Below are positions 44,833 through 56,215 of a stretch of 64,000 nt of DNA, piece by piece (positions within the stretch are counted from its first letter, which is position 1; each line of letters begins with the position of its first letter). The translations under genes were made by a program, and so were the position numbers. The stretch is taken from the NCBI RefSeq assembly GCF_030408575.1, contig NZ_CP047047.1, forward strand, positions 1,475,991 through 1,539,990, written 5' to 3'. Below the pieces are notes generated by a model. That model was not told where the DNA came from. It saw only the letters and a list, made by a program, of their open reading frames with translations, and ran no database searches. This DNA comes from Corynebacterium auris (GTDB lineage: Bacteria; Actinomycetota; Actinomycetes; Mycobacteriales; Mycobacteriaceae).

Positions 44833-45539
44833 GCCACTACCTCTGGCGCGACGGGTGGCACCCCGCCGAGCCCGCGGCGGGCGAGGTGGCCTGCGCGGAC
44901 TCCTGGCGCCATGTCGACGGGCGCGCCCACGGCTTTTCCGCCCACGCGCGCCGCTTCGAGCGCTGCGCCGGGCCGCTGCCGCCCGGCTTCTGGGCGAGCA
45001 CCGCGCGCGCCCTCGACACGCCGGGGGAGTTCTTCCCCCGCGTCGCTCTCGCCGGGGGCCAGCTCCGCTTGGACATCCGCCCCGCCCCGCCCGCGCGGGC
45101 GACGACAGTGCTCGCCCTCTCCGCGGCGCCGGACCCGCGGACCGCACCGCTTATCAAGGGCCCCGACCTGGCCCGTTTATCTGCTTTCCGCGCCCGGCAC
45201 ACCCCGCCCGGCGCGGACGACGTCATCCTCGGCGACTTCGCAGAGACAACCACCGGCGCCCTCGTCGGCTGGGAAGGATCTACCCTCGTCGTGCCGCGCG
45301 GGGTGCGGCTTCCCTCGGTCACGCAGGCGCAGGTGGTCGGCCGCGCCCGCGAGAGAGGAATCAGCGTGCGCGAGGGGCGCCTGCACCCCGGCATGCCGCT
45401 GTGGTTTCTCAACTCCCTGCACGGCGTCAGCCCCGTCACGTCGATCGTGGGCGACGGCACCAACCGTGCCGTGCCCGCCCAGCCCGGCGCCGCAGAGTGG
45501 GCGGCGTGGTGGTGGGCGGGTTTTAGAAGCGCGGGTTAG
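44829..45539 (+). CDS. pabC: Aminotransferase class IV, probable aminodeoxychorismate lyase
   Basis: 236 residues, fold-type IV PLP enzyme; the PLP Lys is in PLIKGPDLARLSAFR and ETTTGALVGWEGSTLVVP follows. By position after pabAB it should release pyruvate to give p-aminobenzoate. GTG start in a GTGA overlap with pabAB implies coupled translation. The 3' end overlaps pyk by 17 bp, convergent. The GxTR-like loop is altered, so exact specificity is inferred from context. Confidence 0.85.
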   Translation: MSHYLWRDGWHPAEPAAGEVACADSWRHVDGRAHGFSAHARRFERCAGPLPPGFWASTARALDTPGEFFPRVALAGGQLRLDIRPAPPARATTVLALSAAPDPRTAPLIKGPDLARLSAFRARHTPPGADDVILGDFAETTTGALVGWEGSTLVVPRGVRLPSVTQAQVVGRARERGISVREGRLHPGMPLWFLNSLHGVSPVTSIVGDGTNRAVPAQPGAAEWAAWWWAGFRSAG

Positions 45540-46950
45540 CCGTGTTGTCGCCCAGTTGGTGCACGTGAATCGTGTTCGTCGTGCCCGCCACCCCGGGCGG
45601 GGTGCCCGCCACGATGACCATCGCGTCGCCCTCGTCGTACTGTTCCATGGACAGCAGGATGTCGTCGACGACCTTGACCATCTCGTCGGTACCGTTGACG
45701 GGCGGGCAGAGGAAGGTCTCCGCCCCCCACGTCAGAGCGAGCTGGGAGCGCACCTGCTGCACCGGGGTGAACACCAGAAGCGGCAGCTCCGGGTGCAGGC
45801 GCGCCACACGGCGCGCTGTATCGCCTGAGGTGGTGAAGGTGACGATGGCGCGGGCGTTGAGGCGGGTGGCGATGTCGTTGGCGGAGTAGGAGATCACTCC
45901 CCGCTTGGTGCGCGGGATGTGGTTGAGAGGCGGAACGAAACCCGTCGACTCCGCGACCCGCACGATGCGGGCCATGGTGCGCACCACGTTGTGTGGGTCC
46001 ACGCCCACCGAGGTCTCGCCCGAGAGCATGACGGCGTCCGCGCCGTCGAGTACCGCGTTGGCCACGTCGGAGGCCTCGGCGCGGGTGGGGCGGGAGTTCT
46101 CAATCATCGAATCGAGCATCTGCGTTGCCACGATGACCGGCTTGGCGTTCTCGCGAGCGATCTGGATCACGCGCTTTTGCACCAGCGGGACCTGTTCCAG
46201 CGGGATCTCCACGCCCAGGTCGCCGCGCGCGACCATGACGGCGTCAAAGGCGAGGACGATGGATTCGAGCGCCTCGACCGCCTCGGGCTTCTCCAGCTTC
46301 GCGATGACGGGCACGCGGCGGCCCACCTCGTCCATGATCTCGTGGACGAGGTCGATATCGGAGGGCGAGCGCACGAACGACAGAGCGATCAGGTCAACGC
46401 CCAAACGCAGCGCGAAACGCAGATCCTCCTTGTCCTTCTCGGACAGGGCGGGCACGGAGATGTTCATCCCGGGCAGGGAAACGCCCTTGTTGTTGGACAC
46501 GGGGCCGCCCTCGGTGACCACGGCCACCACGTCGTTTCCCTCGACGGCGGTGACGCGGAGGGCGACCTTGCCGTCGTCGACAAGCAGGCGATCGCCAGGC
46601 TTGGCGTCCTGCGCGAGCTGCTTGTAGGTGGTGGAGACTCGATCGTGGGTGCCCTGGACGTCGTCGACGGTGATGCGCACCTGCTCACCGGTTTCCCAGT
46701 ACGTGGAGCCCTCCTCGAAGCGGCCGAGGCGGATCTTCGGCCCCTGCAGGTCGGCGAGGATACCCACCGCGTGACCGGTTGAGTCGGTTGCCTCGCGCAC
46801 CCAGCGGTAGTTCTGCTCGTGGTCCGCGTGGTCACCGTGCGAGAAGTTCAGCCGCGCGACGTCCATGCCCTCGCGCACGAGCCCGAGGATTGCTTCTTCA
46901 CTGGCCACCGCGGGCCCAAGAGTACAAACGATTTTGGTTCTTCTATCCAC
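45523..46950 (-). CDS. pyk: Pyruvate kinase
   Basis: Glycolytic enzyme converting phosphoenolpyruvate and ADP to pyruvate and ATP. 475 residues starting MDRRTKIVCTLGPAVASEE. Motifs: DVARLNFSHGDH, ILADLQGPKIRLG, VIAKLEKPEAVEALESI (catalytic Lys) and VMVARGDLGVEIPLEQV, followed by MLDSMIENSRPTRAEASDVANAVLDG. The regulatory C-terminal domain is complete. It converges on pabC with a 17-bp overlap. Confidence 0.96.
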   Translation of the reverse strand: MDRRTKIVCTLGPAVASEEAILGLVREGMDVARLNFSHGDHADHEQNYRWVREATDSTGHAVGILADLQGPKIRLGRFEEGSTYWETGEQVRITVDDVQGTHDRVSTTYKQLAQDAKPGDRLLVDDGKVALRVTAVEGNDVVAVVTEGGPVSNNKGVSLPGMNISVPALSEKDKEDLRFALRLGVDLIALSFVRSPSDIDLVHEIMDEVGRRVPVIAKLEKPEAVEALESIVLAFDAVMVARGDLGVEIPLEQVPLVQKRVIQIARENAKPVIVATQMLDSMIENSRPTRAEASDVANAVLDGADAVMLSGETSVGVDPHNVVRTMARIVRVAESTGFVPPLNHIPRTKRGVISYSANDIATRLNARAIVTFTTSGDTARRVARLHPELPLLVFTPVQQVRSQLALTWGAETFLCPPVNGTDEMVKVVDDILLSMEQYDEGDAMVIVAGTPPGVAGTTNTIHVHQLGDNTANPRF

Positions 46951-46977
46951 GATCTCCCACCCTAGTGAGCTCCGGCG

Positions 46978-47892
46978 TTATACGGTTCCGCCGCCCAAGC
47001 TACCCGGCTCCGCGGTGGCGCGCTCGCGGTTGTACTTCGGGTCCACCTCCTGCGGGGTCTCTCGGCCCCGGCGCAGGCGGAAGAACACGATCAGAGCGAC
47101 GATGAGAAGGATCGCGCTCACCCACGTGTTCACGCGCAGGCCGAGGATCATGTTCGCCTCGTCCGCGCGCATGAGCTCCACGAACGAGCGCCCCAGGGCG
47201 TAGCCCGCCACGTAAAGGGCGAACACCCTGCCGTGGCCCAAGCGGAAGCGGCGGTCCGCCCAGAGCAGCAACGCGAACACCAGGATGTTCCACACCATCT
47301 CGTAGAGGAAGGTGGGGTGTACGCTGGCGATGACCTCGCCGGTGGAGCGCCCCGTCAGCGGGGCGTAGGAGCCGTCCGGTCCGACGCGGTAGTAGATGTC
47401 CAGCGCCCAGGGCACGTCCGTGGGCCGGCCGTAGAGCTCCTGGTTGAACCAGTTGCCCAGCCGCCCGATGGCCTGCGCGAGGATGACGCCGGGCGCGGCC
47501 GAATCGAGGAAAGGCCCCAGCGGGAGATTTTTAAAGCGAAACAGCAGCCACACCGCGAGGGTCCCCAGCGCGACGGCGCCCCAGATACCCAGCCCGCCGG
47601 CGGTGACGTTGAAGGCCTGCCACGGGTCCCGGCCCGGCCCGAAGTACTTATCCCAGTCCGTGATCACGTGGTAAAGGCGCCCGCCGACGATACCGGCCGG
47701 GATGACGACGATCACCGCGTCCCAGACCACGTCCGGGTTTCCGCCCCGGGCCTTGTAGCGGCGCAGGGTGATCCACAGCGCCACGATGATGCCGGCGATG
47801 ATGCACAGGGCGTACGCGCGGATCGGCAATGGACCGATGTACCAGACCCCTTGCGGCGGGGAGGGGATGTTTGCCAAGATCGTCGTTTCCAC
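46978..47892 (-). CDS. lgt: Prolipoprotein diacylglyceryl transferase
   Basis: Inner-membrane enzyme that attaches diacylglycerol to the lipobox Cys of prolipoproteins. 304 residues with about seven helices. The conserved Lgt motif [17 protein letters not shown] is intact, as is [11 protein letters not shown]. Location between pyk and the TrpC-like gene resembles C. glutamicum. One likely client lipoprotein lies at 59560-60276. Confidence 0.95.
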   Translation of the reverse strand: METTILANIPSPPQGVWYIGPLPIRAYALCIIAGIIVALWITLRRYKARGGNPDVVWDAVIVVIPAGIVGGRLYHVITDWDKYFGPGRDPWQAFNVTAGGLGIWGAVALGTLAVWLLFRFKNLPLGPFLDSAAPGVILAQAIGRLGNWFNQELYGRPTDVPWALDIYYRVGPDGSYAPLTGRSTGEVIASVHPTFLYEMVWNILVFALLLWADRRFRLGHGRVFALYVAGYALGRSFVELMRADEANMILGLRVNTWVSAILLIVALIVFFRLRRGRETPQEVDPKYNRERATAEPGSLGGGTV

Positions 47893-47952
47893 GCCCCATA
47901 GTCTGCCTCACCGCGGCGACACTCGGCGAGCGGGGTCGCGAATGGGGGCGGA

Positions 47953-48780
47953 TCAGGACCGCGAGGGGCACGCGGGGTGCTGCCCGGCGGCGGCGAGGCG
48001 GCGCGTCGCCGCGCAGATATCCTCCTGGCTCATCACGGCCTCGGCGGCAAGGACGGCGTCGGCGCCCGAGGCCGCCGCGTCGATAAGGTCTCGGGCGTTT
48101 CTCACCCCGCCCAAGCTGATCTTGAGCACCTCCGTGGGCAGGCCGGGCGCGATATCGGCGAAGGCGTGCCGGTTCAGCGCGTTGGTGTCAAAAGTCCACG
48201 AGTTAACCGCCACGATGGTCGCCCCCGCGCGCAGCGCCCGGTCCGCGTCCTCCGGGGTGCGCACCTCCGCCATGACCTCCATGCCGAGGCTTTCCGCCCT
48301 GTCGATGAGCGCCTCGAGGCGGTGCTGGTCCAGGATCCCGACCTGCAGGGGGATCATGTCCGCGCCGAAGCAGCGGGCCTCGTGGATTTGGTACGGGTCG
48401 ACGATCACGTCACGGCACACCACGGGCAGGCGCACGGCCGCGCGGGCGGCGGCCATGTCGGCGAGGGAGCCGTCGAAGCGCAGCCGCTCCGTCTGGCAGG
48501 CGATCAGGTGTGCCCCGCCCTCCTCGATAGCCGAGGCGACGTCCGCCACCGACTGCCCCGACGCGGAGAAAGGCGCGGTCGGCCCGTGTACCGGGGAGGT
48601 GCGCTTGATTTCCACAATCACCCCGCACCCGGAGCGCAGCAGGGCCCCTCGCGCGTCGCGGGTGGGCTCCATCTCGCGGGAGCGCGCCTTGATGTCGCGA
48701 AAGGACACGCTGGCCTCGCGGCGGGCGACGTCGCGAAGGACAGCGTCGACAACGCTGTCAACTGCCTCCGTGGCCGGCAT
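47953..48780 (-). CDS. TrpC-like (indole-3-glycerol-phosphate synthase family) protein, divergent active site
   Basis: 275-residue TIM barrel clearly related to indole-3-glycerol-phosphate synthase: VIVEIKRTSPVHGP (Glu57, Lys59), VCRDVIVDPYQIHEA, VMAEVRTPEDADRAL (Glu172), VAVNSWTFDT (Asn193). Two usual catalytic positions differ: the CKD Lys is Arg123, and the SESGI phosphate/catalytic Ser motif reads SLGGV at 222-226. Activity is therefore doubtful or altered. ATG 48780 has GGAGGGG upstream; an ATG five codons earlier overlaps that site. It is not in a trp operon here; it lies between lgt and the his-linked TIGR02234 gene. Confidence 0.8.
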   Translation of the reverse strand: MPATEAVDSVVDAVLRDVARREASVSFRDIKARSREMEPTRDARGALLRSGCGVIVEIKRTSPVHGPTAPFSASGQSVADVASAIEEGGAHLIACQTERLRFDGSLADMAAARAAVRLPVVCRDVIVDPYQIHEARCFGADMIPLQVGILDQHRLEALIDRAESLGMEVMAEVRTPEDADRALRAGATIVAVNSWTFDTNALNRHAFADIAPGLPTEVLKISLGGVRNARDLIDAAASGADAVLAAEAVMSQEDICAATRRLAAAGQHPACPSRS

Positions 48781-48888
48781 GTGCACCCCTCCCATCAGCG
48801 AAAACCTGAGCGTGCCCAGCGGGGTCCGGACACATGGGTTACACCCAGCGTATCCGCCGCCGCGGCAGAGGCGAAATCGAGGGGGCTT

Positions 48889-49566
48889 CTAGCTGCGCGT
48901 GCCGGGCCGTTCCTCGGGGTCCGTGTAATCCGTGGGATCAAGGTCCGCCTCCAAAGCGTCCCACATCACCCGTCCCGAATCGGGGCTGGCGGACAGGTCG
49001 CGCCCGATCTTCTCCCGGCGCACCGTTTCGCGTTCGTACTTGTTCAGCTTCGCCGAATCGGTGCCCGGGCGAAGCACGATCAGCACCGCGCCGGCGAGCG
49101 CGAGCACGCAGCCCAGCAGCATCAGTGCCGGGTTGACGACGTTGACGTCCAGGCCCGTGATCTCCGCCCAGCTCGGGATGGCGTCCGAACGGGACTGCAG
49201 GTCCTCGTAGCCCGCAGTGAGGATCGTGTGGGCGCGGTCTTCATCCGGCCCCTGCACCAGCAGGCGCAGGGGGGCAACCGCCGCGGCTGCGGCGGCCAGG
49301 GCGGCGACGACTCCGACGAGGCGCCGCCCGAGACGTCGTAAAGCAAGCGCAGCGATCGCCGCGACGAGAAGGAGCACGGACACGGCGGAGGCCTCCGTCG
49401 ACCAGAGGGCGCCGCTGATCTCGGCCTCGCCGCCGCCTGCCCGGTCGTCGAAGTAGGTGGCCGTCATCCAACTCAAGCGCGTGAAGATGACCACGATGAG
49501 CCCGCCTGCAGCGACGAGGGCCGCGCCGACGCGCGAGGGGCCCCGATCGGCGCGCGTGTTAGGCAT
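48889..49566 (-). CDS. TIGR02234 family Trp/His-region membrane protein
   Basis: 225 residues with four predicted helices: one at the N-terminus ([16 protein letters not shown]), two around residues 60-100, and one near residue 160 ([18 protein letters not shown]), then a charged cytoplasmic tail. Matches the conserved hypothetical membrane protein family found next to trp or his genes in Actinobacteria; function unknown. ATG 49566 overlaps the hisI stop by 8 bp, so it is the last gene of the his transcript. Confidence 0.8.
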   Translation of the reverse strand: MPNTRADRGPSRVGAALVAAGGLIVVIFTRLSWMTATYFDDRAGGGEAEISGALWSTEASAVSVLLLVAAIAALALRRLGRRLVGVVAALAAAAAAVAPLRLLVQGPDEDRAHTILTAGYEDLQSRSDAIPSWAEITGLDVNVVNPALMLLGCVLALAGAVLIVLRPGTDSAKLNKYERETVRREKIGRDLSASPDSGRVMWDALEADLDPTDYTDPEERPGTRS

Positions 49567-49999
49567 GGCCGCCCCCTTCGAGCAGGACGTCCGCGTCGAA
49601 GCAGGAGTGATCGCCCGTGTGGCAGGCCCCGCCGACCTGGCGGACCGTGACCAGGAGCGTGTCCCCGTCGCAGTCGAGGCGAACGGCCCTGACCTGCTGC
49701 GTGTTCCCACTGGTCAGGCCCTTGATCCAGTACTCGTCGCGGGAGCGGGAGTAGTAGGTGCCGCGGCGGGTGGCCAAGGTGTACGCCAAGGCGTGATCAT
49801 CCATCCACGCCATCATGAGCACGTCGCCCGATCCCTCCTCCTGCACGATCGCGGGGACGAGGCCCGCGCTATTGCGCTTGAGCCGGGCCGCGATGGCCGG
49901 ATCGAGCTCGTAGTCGGCGGGGTTGTCCGGGGCCTGGGGGTGGTCCTGATTGTGCCCGCGCTCGGCGCCGCTTCCGGTTGGCGGTGTCTGCATCGTCAT
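49559..49999 (-). CDS. hisI: Phosphoribosyl-AMP cyclohydrolase
   Basis: Third step of histidine synthesis. 146 residues; the zinc and magnesium site is read in [26 protein letters not shown] and [13 protein letters not shown] precedes it. Only the cyclohydrolase domain is present; the HisE pyrophosphohydrolase is not fused and not in the window. A Pro/Thr/Gln-rich N-terminal ~30 residues look disordered. Overlaps hisF by 4 bp and the downstream membrane protein by 8 bp. Confidence 0.93.
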   Translation of the reverse strand: MTMQTPPTGSGAERGHNQDHPQAPDNPADYELDPAIAARLKRNSAGLVPAIVQEEGSGDVLMMAWMDDHALAYTLATRRGTYYSRSRDEYWIKGLTSGNTQQVRAVRLDCDGDTLLVTVRQVGGACHTGDHSCFDADVLLEGGGHA

Positions 50000-50778
50000 C
50001 GCACTTCCTCCCCCGCCTCGCGCAGGGCGTTTTTGACCTCGCTGATCGGCACCTCCCCGAAGTGGAAGATAGAGGCCGCTAGGACCGCGTCCGCCCCAGC
50101 GCGCGCCGCCGGCGGGAAGTGCTCGGCGGCCCCCGCGCCGCCCGAGGCGATCACGGGCACGCTCACCGCCTCGCGGACAGCCTCAATGAGCTCGATGTCG
50201 AAGCCCGCCTTCGTGCCGTCGCCGTCCATGGAGTTCAGCAGAATCTCCCCCACACCCAGGGACTCCCCGGTGCGCGCCCACTCGATGGCGTCGATGCCCG
50301 CCGAGCGGGTGCCGCCGTGTGTGGTCACCTCAAAACCGGAGGGCTGGGGCCGCGAACCGGGCTGGACGCGGCGGGCGTCGATGGACAGCACAATGCACTG
50401 CGCCCCGAACTCCTCCGACAGCTCGCGCAGGAGCTGAGGGCGGGCGATCGCCGCGGTGTTCACGCTGACCTTGTCGGCGCCGGCCAGCAACAGCTCACGC
50501 ACATCGGCCGCGGTGCGCACCCCGCCTCCCACCGTGAGCGGGATAAACACCTGATCGGCGGTGCGGCGCACCACGTCCAGCATCGTGCCCCGGCCCTGCC
50601 GGGACGCCGAGACGTCGAGGAAGGTCAGCTCGTCAGCGCCCTCCGCGCCGTAGCGCTTGGCCAGCTCCACGGGGTCGCCCGCGTCGCGCAGGTTCTCAAA
50701 GTTAACGCCCTTGACCACGCGCCCCTCGTCCACGTCCAGGCACGCGATCACGCGCACGGCAACTCCCACGTCAGGCAC
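49996..50778 (-). CDS. hisF: Imidazole glycerol phosphate synthase subunit HisF
   Basis: Cyclase subunit that uses ammonia from HisH to form IGP and AICAR. TIM barrel with both catalytic Asp regions: [17 protein letters not shown] and [14 protein letters not shown]. About 260 residues from a GTG at 50778 with AAAGG 4 bases upstream; a second GTG at 50769 gives [12 protein letters not shown], the usual N-terminus, but with 13-base spacing, so the start is uncertain by three codons. Confidence 0.93.
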   Translation of the reverse strand: MPDVGVAVRVIACLDVDEGRVVKGVNFENLRDAGDPVELAKRYGAEGADELTFLDVSASRQGRGTMLDVVRRTADQVFIPLTVGGGVRTAADVRELLLAGADKVSVNTAAIARPQLLRELSEEFGAQCIVLSIDARRVQPGSRPQPSGFEVTTHGGTRSAGIDAIEWARTGESLGVGEILLNSMDGDGTKAGFDIELIEAVREAVSVPVIASGGAGAAEHFPPAARAGADAVLAASIFHFGEVPISEVKNALREAGEEVR

Positions 50779-50833
50779 CGAACCTTTCCACGAATCTTGT
50801 GCGGGCAACCGGGCGCCCACGGGGCGCCCAGAG

Positions 50834-51625
50834 TTACTTTGAAGCGATGGACTTCATCGTACTCAGGGCGATACGGTGGGCCCTCCTCGTCCCGGCGATC
50901 GCCCCCGGGGAGTCCATCGTCCACGGCCCACCGCCCGGGTCGGTCACCACCGCACCGGCACTGCGCGCGAGGAGCACCCCGGCGCAGTTGTCCCACAGAT
51001 GCGGAGAGAAACTCACCGCCGCCTGGTAAATGCCCTGCGCGACGAAGGCGAAGTCCACGCCCACCGAGCCCGAAATGCGCGGGCGCAAGTTCGTCTCCGC
51101 CAGCGTGGCCATGACGCCGAGGCGCACCTCGGCCGGGTAGTTCTCCGAGTCCGGCGAGCGCACCGAGCCGACTCCAACCTGAGCGGCTGCGGTGCTGTCC
51201 TCGCTGAGCTTCGGCAGGGCTGTGCCGTTGAGGTGAACCGGGCCGCCGTCGACGGCGGTCAGGTGCATGTCCAGAAGCGGCGCCTCGGTCACAGCGACGA
51301 TGGGCTGGCCCCGGTGCAGCAGCGAGACGAGGATCGAGCAGTTCGGGTTGCCCGAGGAGTAGTTCGAGGTGCCGTCGATCGGGTCGACCACCCAGCAGGC
51401 GCTCTCGTTGAGGTCGCCGCCCTGCTCCTCCCCGTAGACGGGGATGCCCGTCGCGGCAGTGAGCCTGTCGCGCAGCAGCGTCTCGATTGCCACGTCGGCC
51501 TCCGTGGCAAAGTCACCGCCGCCCTTGAACAGCGCGGGGGCCGCCCCGAGGTGGGAGATGAAGATCCGGCGCGCTTCCGCCACGACGTCTTCCGCAATCT
51601 CGAGGTAGCGGGCCGTGGAATCCAT
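50834..51625 (-). CDS. impA: Inositol-monophosphatase family protein, his-operon type (ImpA/HisN-like)
   Basis: 263 residues. Family motifs: [23 protein letters not shown] and the C-terminal [22 protein letters not shown]. In C. glutamicum the gene at this place in the his cluster is called impA. Whether it dephosphorylates histidinol phosphate or inositol phosphate cannot be told by reading. The gaps to hisF and to hisA are both 55 bp. Confidence 0.88.
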   Translation of the reverse strand: MDSTARYLEIAEDVVAEARRIFISHLGAAPALFKGGGDFATEADVAIETLLRDRLTAATGIPVYGEEQGGDLNESACWVVDPIDGTSNYSSGNPNCSILVSLLHRGQPIVAVTEAPLLDMHLTAVDGGPVHLNGTALPKLSEDSTAAAQVGVGSVRSPDSENYPAEVRLGVMATLAETNLRPRISGSVGVDFAFVAQGIYQAAVSFSPHLWDNCAGVLLARSAGAVVTDPGGGPWTMDSPGAIAGTRRAHRIALSTMKSIASK

Positions 51626-51680
51626 AAAGACACCTTACCCCTTCAGCCCGATATATAGGGCCATTTTATGTGTTTCCGCC

Positions 51681-52421
51681 CTACCGGGCCTGTTCCAGGT
51701 GCCGCAGCGCCTCGCCCAGCGTAAAACGCTGCTCGTAGAGGGCCTTACCGATGATCGCGGAATCAATCCCTTCCTCCGCGTAGCGCGCAACCTCGGCGAC
51801 ATCCTCCAGTGAGGAGATACCCCCCGAGGCCGTGACCAGCGCGTCCGTCGCCGCGGAAACCTCGCGCAGCAGCTCGATGTTCGGCCCGCTCAGGGTGCCG
51901 TCCCGCGACACGTCAGTAACGACGACCCGCGCGCAGCCCGCCTGGTCGAAGTACTCGAGCACCTCCCACAGGTCCCCGCCGTCGGAGGTCCAGCCGTCGC
52001 CCCTCGTGCGCCACTGCCCGTTGTCTTCGCGCACCGCGAGGTCGACGGCGACCTTCTCGCCGTGGCGGCGAATCACCTCGGCGGCCCACTTTGGGTGGCG
52101 CAGCGCCGCCGTGCCGATATTGACGCGCTTCGCGCCCGTGGCCAAGGCTCGCTCGAGCGAGGCGTCGTCGCGGATCCCCCCGGTGAGCTCGACGTTGATG
52201 TCCACAGCCCGCGTGATCTCCGCCAGCAGCTCGTGGTTCGACCCGCGCCCGAAGGCCGCGTCCAGGTCGACGACGTGGATCCAGGCGGCCCCCTGTTCCT
52301 GCCAGTTCAGCGCGGCCTGAAGCGGCGAGCCGTAGTTTTTTTCGGTGCCGGCCTCGCCCTGGCTGAGGCGCACCGCCTGCCCTTCAACGACGTCGACCGC
52401 GGGAAGAAGAGTGAAGTCCAT
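51681..52421 (-). CDS. hisA: Phosphoribosyl isomerase HisA (possibly bifunctional PriA)
   Basis: 246-residue TIM barrel that isomerises ProFAR in histidine synthesis. Catalytic Asp in [15 protein letters not shown] and second Asp in [16 protein letters not shown]. In many Actinobacteria the protein (PriA) also performs the TrpF reaction; the visible residues do not decide this. ATG 52421 lies 10 bp after the hisH stop. Confidence 0.93.
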   Translation of the reverse strand: MDFTLLPAVDVVEGQAVRLSQGEAGTEKNYGSPLQAALNWQEQGAAWIHVVDLDAAFGRGSNHELLAEITRAVDINVELTGGIRDDASLERALATGAKRVNIGTAALRHPKWAAEVIRRHGEKVAVDLAVREDNGQWRTRGDGWTSDGGDLWEVLEYFDQAGCARVVVTDVSRDGTLSGPNIELLREVSAATDALVTASGGISSLEDVAEVARYAEEGIDSAIIGKALYEQRFTLGEALRHLEQAR

Positions 52422-52431
52422 GGCAACAACC

Positions 52432-53091
52432 CTATCGGAGCGTGCGGACCCAGTTCTCGAGCAGCCCCAGCCCCGCCTCGCCCGACTTCTCGGGGTGGAA
52501 CTGCGTCGCCCACAGCGGCCCGTTTTCCACCGCCGCCACGAAGCGGCTCTCGCCGTGCGCGGACCACGATACCTTCGGCGCCGCGATGAACTCGTCGACC
52601 GGCATCTCCCAGCTCTGCACACCGTAGGAGTGGACGAAGTAGAACCGCTCCGCCGGGTCGATGCCCGCGAACATCGCGGAGCCCGGCGCGACATCGACCG
52701 TGTTCCACCCCATGTGGGGTAGCACGTTCGCGCGCAGCTTGTCGACGCTTCCCGGCCACTGCCCCATCCCGGAAGCGTTGACCCCGTGCTCCGCGCCGCG
52801 CTCGAACATCACCTGCAGCCCCACGCAGATGCCCAGGACCGGGCGCGAGCCCGCGAGCCGCTGGCCGACGATCCGCGGTCCGTTCACCGCTCGCAGGCCC
52901 TTCATGCAGGCGTCGAAGGCGCCAACGCCGGGCACGACCAGCCCGTCGGCCTCCACGGCTACCGCGGGCTCGCGGGTGACCTCGATCTCCGCGCCGACGT
53001 GCTCCAGGGCGCGCTGCGCCGAGCGCAGGTTACCGGCCCCATAGTCAAGGAGCGCGACACGAGGGCGGGAGGTGGGCGAGCCTGTCGTCAT
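52432..53091 (-). CDS. hisH: Imidazole glycerol phosphate synthase subunit HisH
   Basis: Glutaminase subunit feeding ammonia to HisF. 219 residues; the catalytic Cys in [14 protein letters not shown], His in [14 protein letters not shown] with the following Glu. The oxyanion PGVGAF is present. It follows the MFS gene by 11 bp. Confidence 0.94.
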   Translation of the reverse strand: MTTGSPTSRPRVALLDYGAGNLRSAQRALEHVGAEIEVTREPAVAVEADGLVVPGVGAFDACMKGLRAVNGPRIVGQRLAGSRPVLGICVGLQVMFERGAEHGVNASGMGQWPGSVDKLRANVLPHMGWNTVDVAPGSAMFAGIDPAERFYFVHSYGVQSWEMPVDEFIAAPKVSWSAHGESRFVAAVENGPLWATQFHPEKSGEAGLGLLENWVRTLR

Positions 53092-53102
53092 AGCTGGCTA
53101 GT

Positions 53103-54407
53103 TTAGCGCCCGCCGCGCCTGTAAATGCGCGGGGCCTGCACCGAGCGCAGCCGCACGGCGAGGTTGTCCACCTCCGCAACGCGGTGGCGGCCCAGGAAGC
53201 GGTCCGAGCCGGTGATGGCAACGCCGGTGAGGATCACGGCGCTGGCGATGGCGTACATCCCGCCCATGGTGACGCCGCCGAGGATCGCGCCGTAGACGAG
53301 GGAGCCAATCCCCGTGCCGGAGTCGTAGGCGATGTTCCACATCGCGCTGGCCTCCGAGGTCTTCGATTTGGGCAGCCGGTAGAACAGCTGGGTCAACGAC
53401 TCGTTCTGCACCGCCCCGAAGCCGGCGCCGTACAGCACGATGGCGGGCACCAGCCACCACACGGACAGGTCGGCGACGACGACCAGCGCCGTCAGCGCGA
53501 TGCCGGCCGCGGCGATGACCTGGAAGGGGATCATCACGGTGCCGGGGGTGCCGCGGCGGTCAAAGGTTACGCCGGCGTAGTAGCGCGCCCCCATCGCCGC
53601 CAAGTTGAGCACGGACAACAGGGCGCCCGCGAAGGTTGCGCCCGCGGCTGGGTCGATCTCGCGCACGCTGACGGGCAGAAAGTTCGTCACCGCACCGTAG
53701 GCGGTGGTGACGAAGGTCAGGGCGAGCATCGGCACGGCCACCAGGCGCCACGTGGGCACGTGCACGCCGGTCAGCTCCCCCTCGCCCTCAGGTTCGTTCT
53801 CGATGGTCGGGATGAGCATGCACACCGCGAGGCCGACCATGCCGATGCCGGTGGCGATGAGGAAGACGAGGGGGTAGCCGATCCGCTCCGCCAGAGCCAG
53901 CCCGAGCGGCAGCGCGACCATCTGCGATCCCCCGACGCACACGCCGAAGATGCCCGTGGTGCGGCCCAGCAGCCGGAGCGGGACGAGCTGGGCGATCATG
54001 GCGGCCTCCGCCACGCTGAGCGCGCCGAAGCCGACACCCCGGATGAGGCTGACCACGACGACGATGGCGGCGTCCATCCCCGCGAGGAACCCCAGCGCCG
54101 GGAGGCCGAGCAGGAGGGAGGCGGCCACGATGACCGCGCGGTAGCCGAAGATGCGCAACACGCGCGGCATGAACACCTGGGTGATCACGGTGGAGAGCAT
54201 GAACAGCCCGGTGCTCGCGCCGGCGAGCGTTTCGGACCCGCCCGAGTCAAGGACCGCCGTGGGCACGACGGGCAGAAGAAGCGCCCACGCGCCGAAGGCG
54301 GCCGCCACGGCCACGAGTGTCGGTATTAAACCCCTGGCCTGCCAAGGGTTAGTTACGGATTCCACTTCCGCGGGAGTGAGCACACCCGCGGCGCGTCCCT
54401 GACGCAT
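53103..54407 (-). CDS. MFS transporter within the his cluster
   Basis: 434 residues with 12 predicted helices in two halves; the central loop (around PTIENEPEGEGELTGVHVP) divides them. The GRTTGIFGVCVGGSQMVALP segment and similar loops suit a drug- or metabolite-type exporter. Corynebacterial his operons carry an MFS gene at this place (between hisB and hisH), so a link to histidine or a precursor is possible, but unproven. ATG 54407 has AAAGGGTGG upstream; the longer frame to 54479 overlaps the hisB end. Confidence 0.85.
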   Translation of the reverse strand: MRQGRAAGVLTPAEVESVTNPWQARGLIPTLVAVAAAFGAWALLLPVVPTAVLDSGGSETLAGASTGLFMLSTVITQVFMPRVLRIFGYRAVIVAASLLLGLPALGFLAGMDAAIVVVVSLIRGVGFGALSVAEAAMIAQLVPLRLLGRTTGIFGVCVGGSQMVALPLGLALAERIGYPLVFLIATGIGMVGLAVCMLIPTIENEPEGEGELTGVHVPTWRLVAVPMLALTFVTTAYGAVTNFLPVSVREIDPAAGATFAGALLSVLNLAAMGARYYAGVTFDRRGTPGTVMIPFQVIAAAGIALTALVVVADLSVWWLVPAIVLYGAGFGAVQNESLTQLFYRLPKSKTSEASAMWNIAYDSGTGIGSLVYGAILGGVTMGGMYAIASAVILTGVAITGSDRFLGRHRVAEVDNLAVRLRSVQAPRIYRRGGR

Positions 54408-54468
54408 GTACCACCCTTTCTCCGGTTGTGTGTATAGATCCCTTTCTTCTCGGACGCTGCGCTGCGCC

Positions 54469-56215
<1,747 letters not shown>

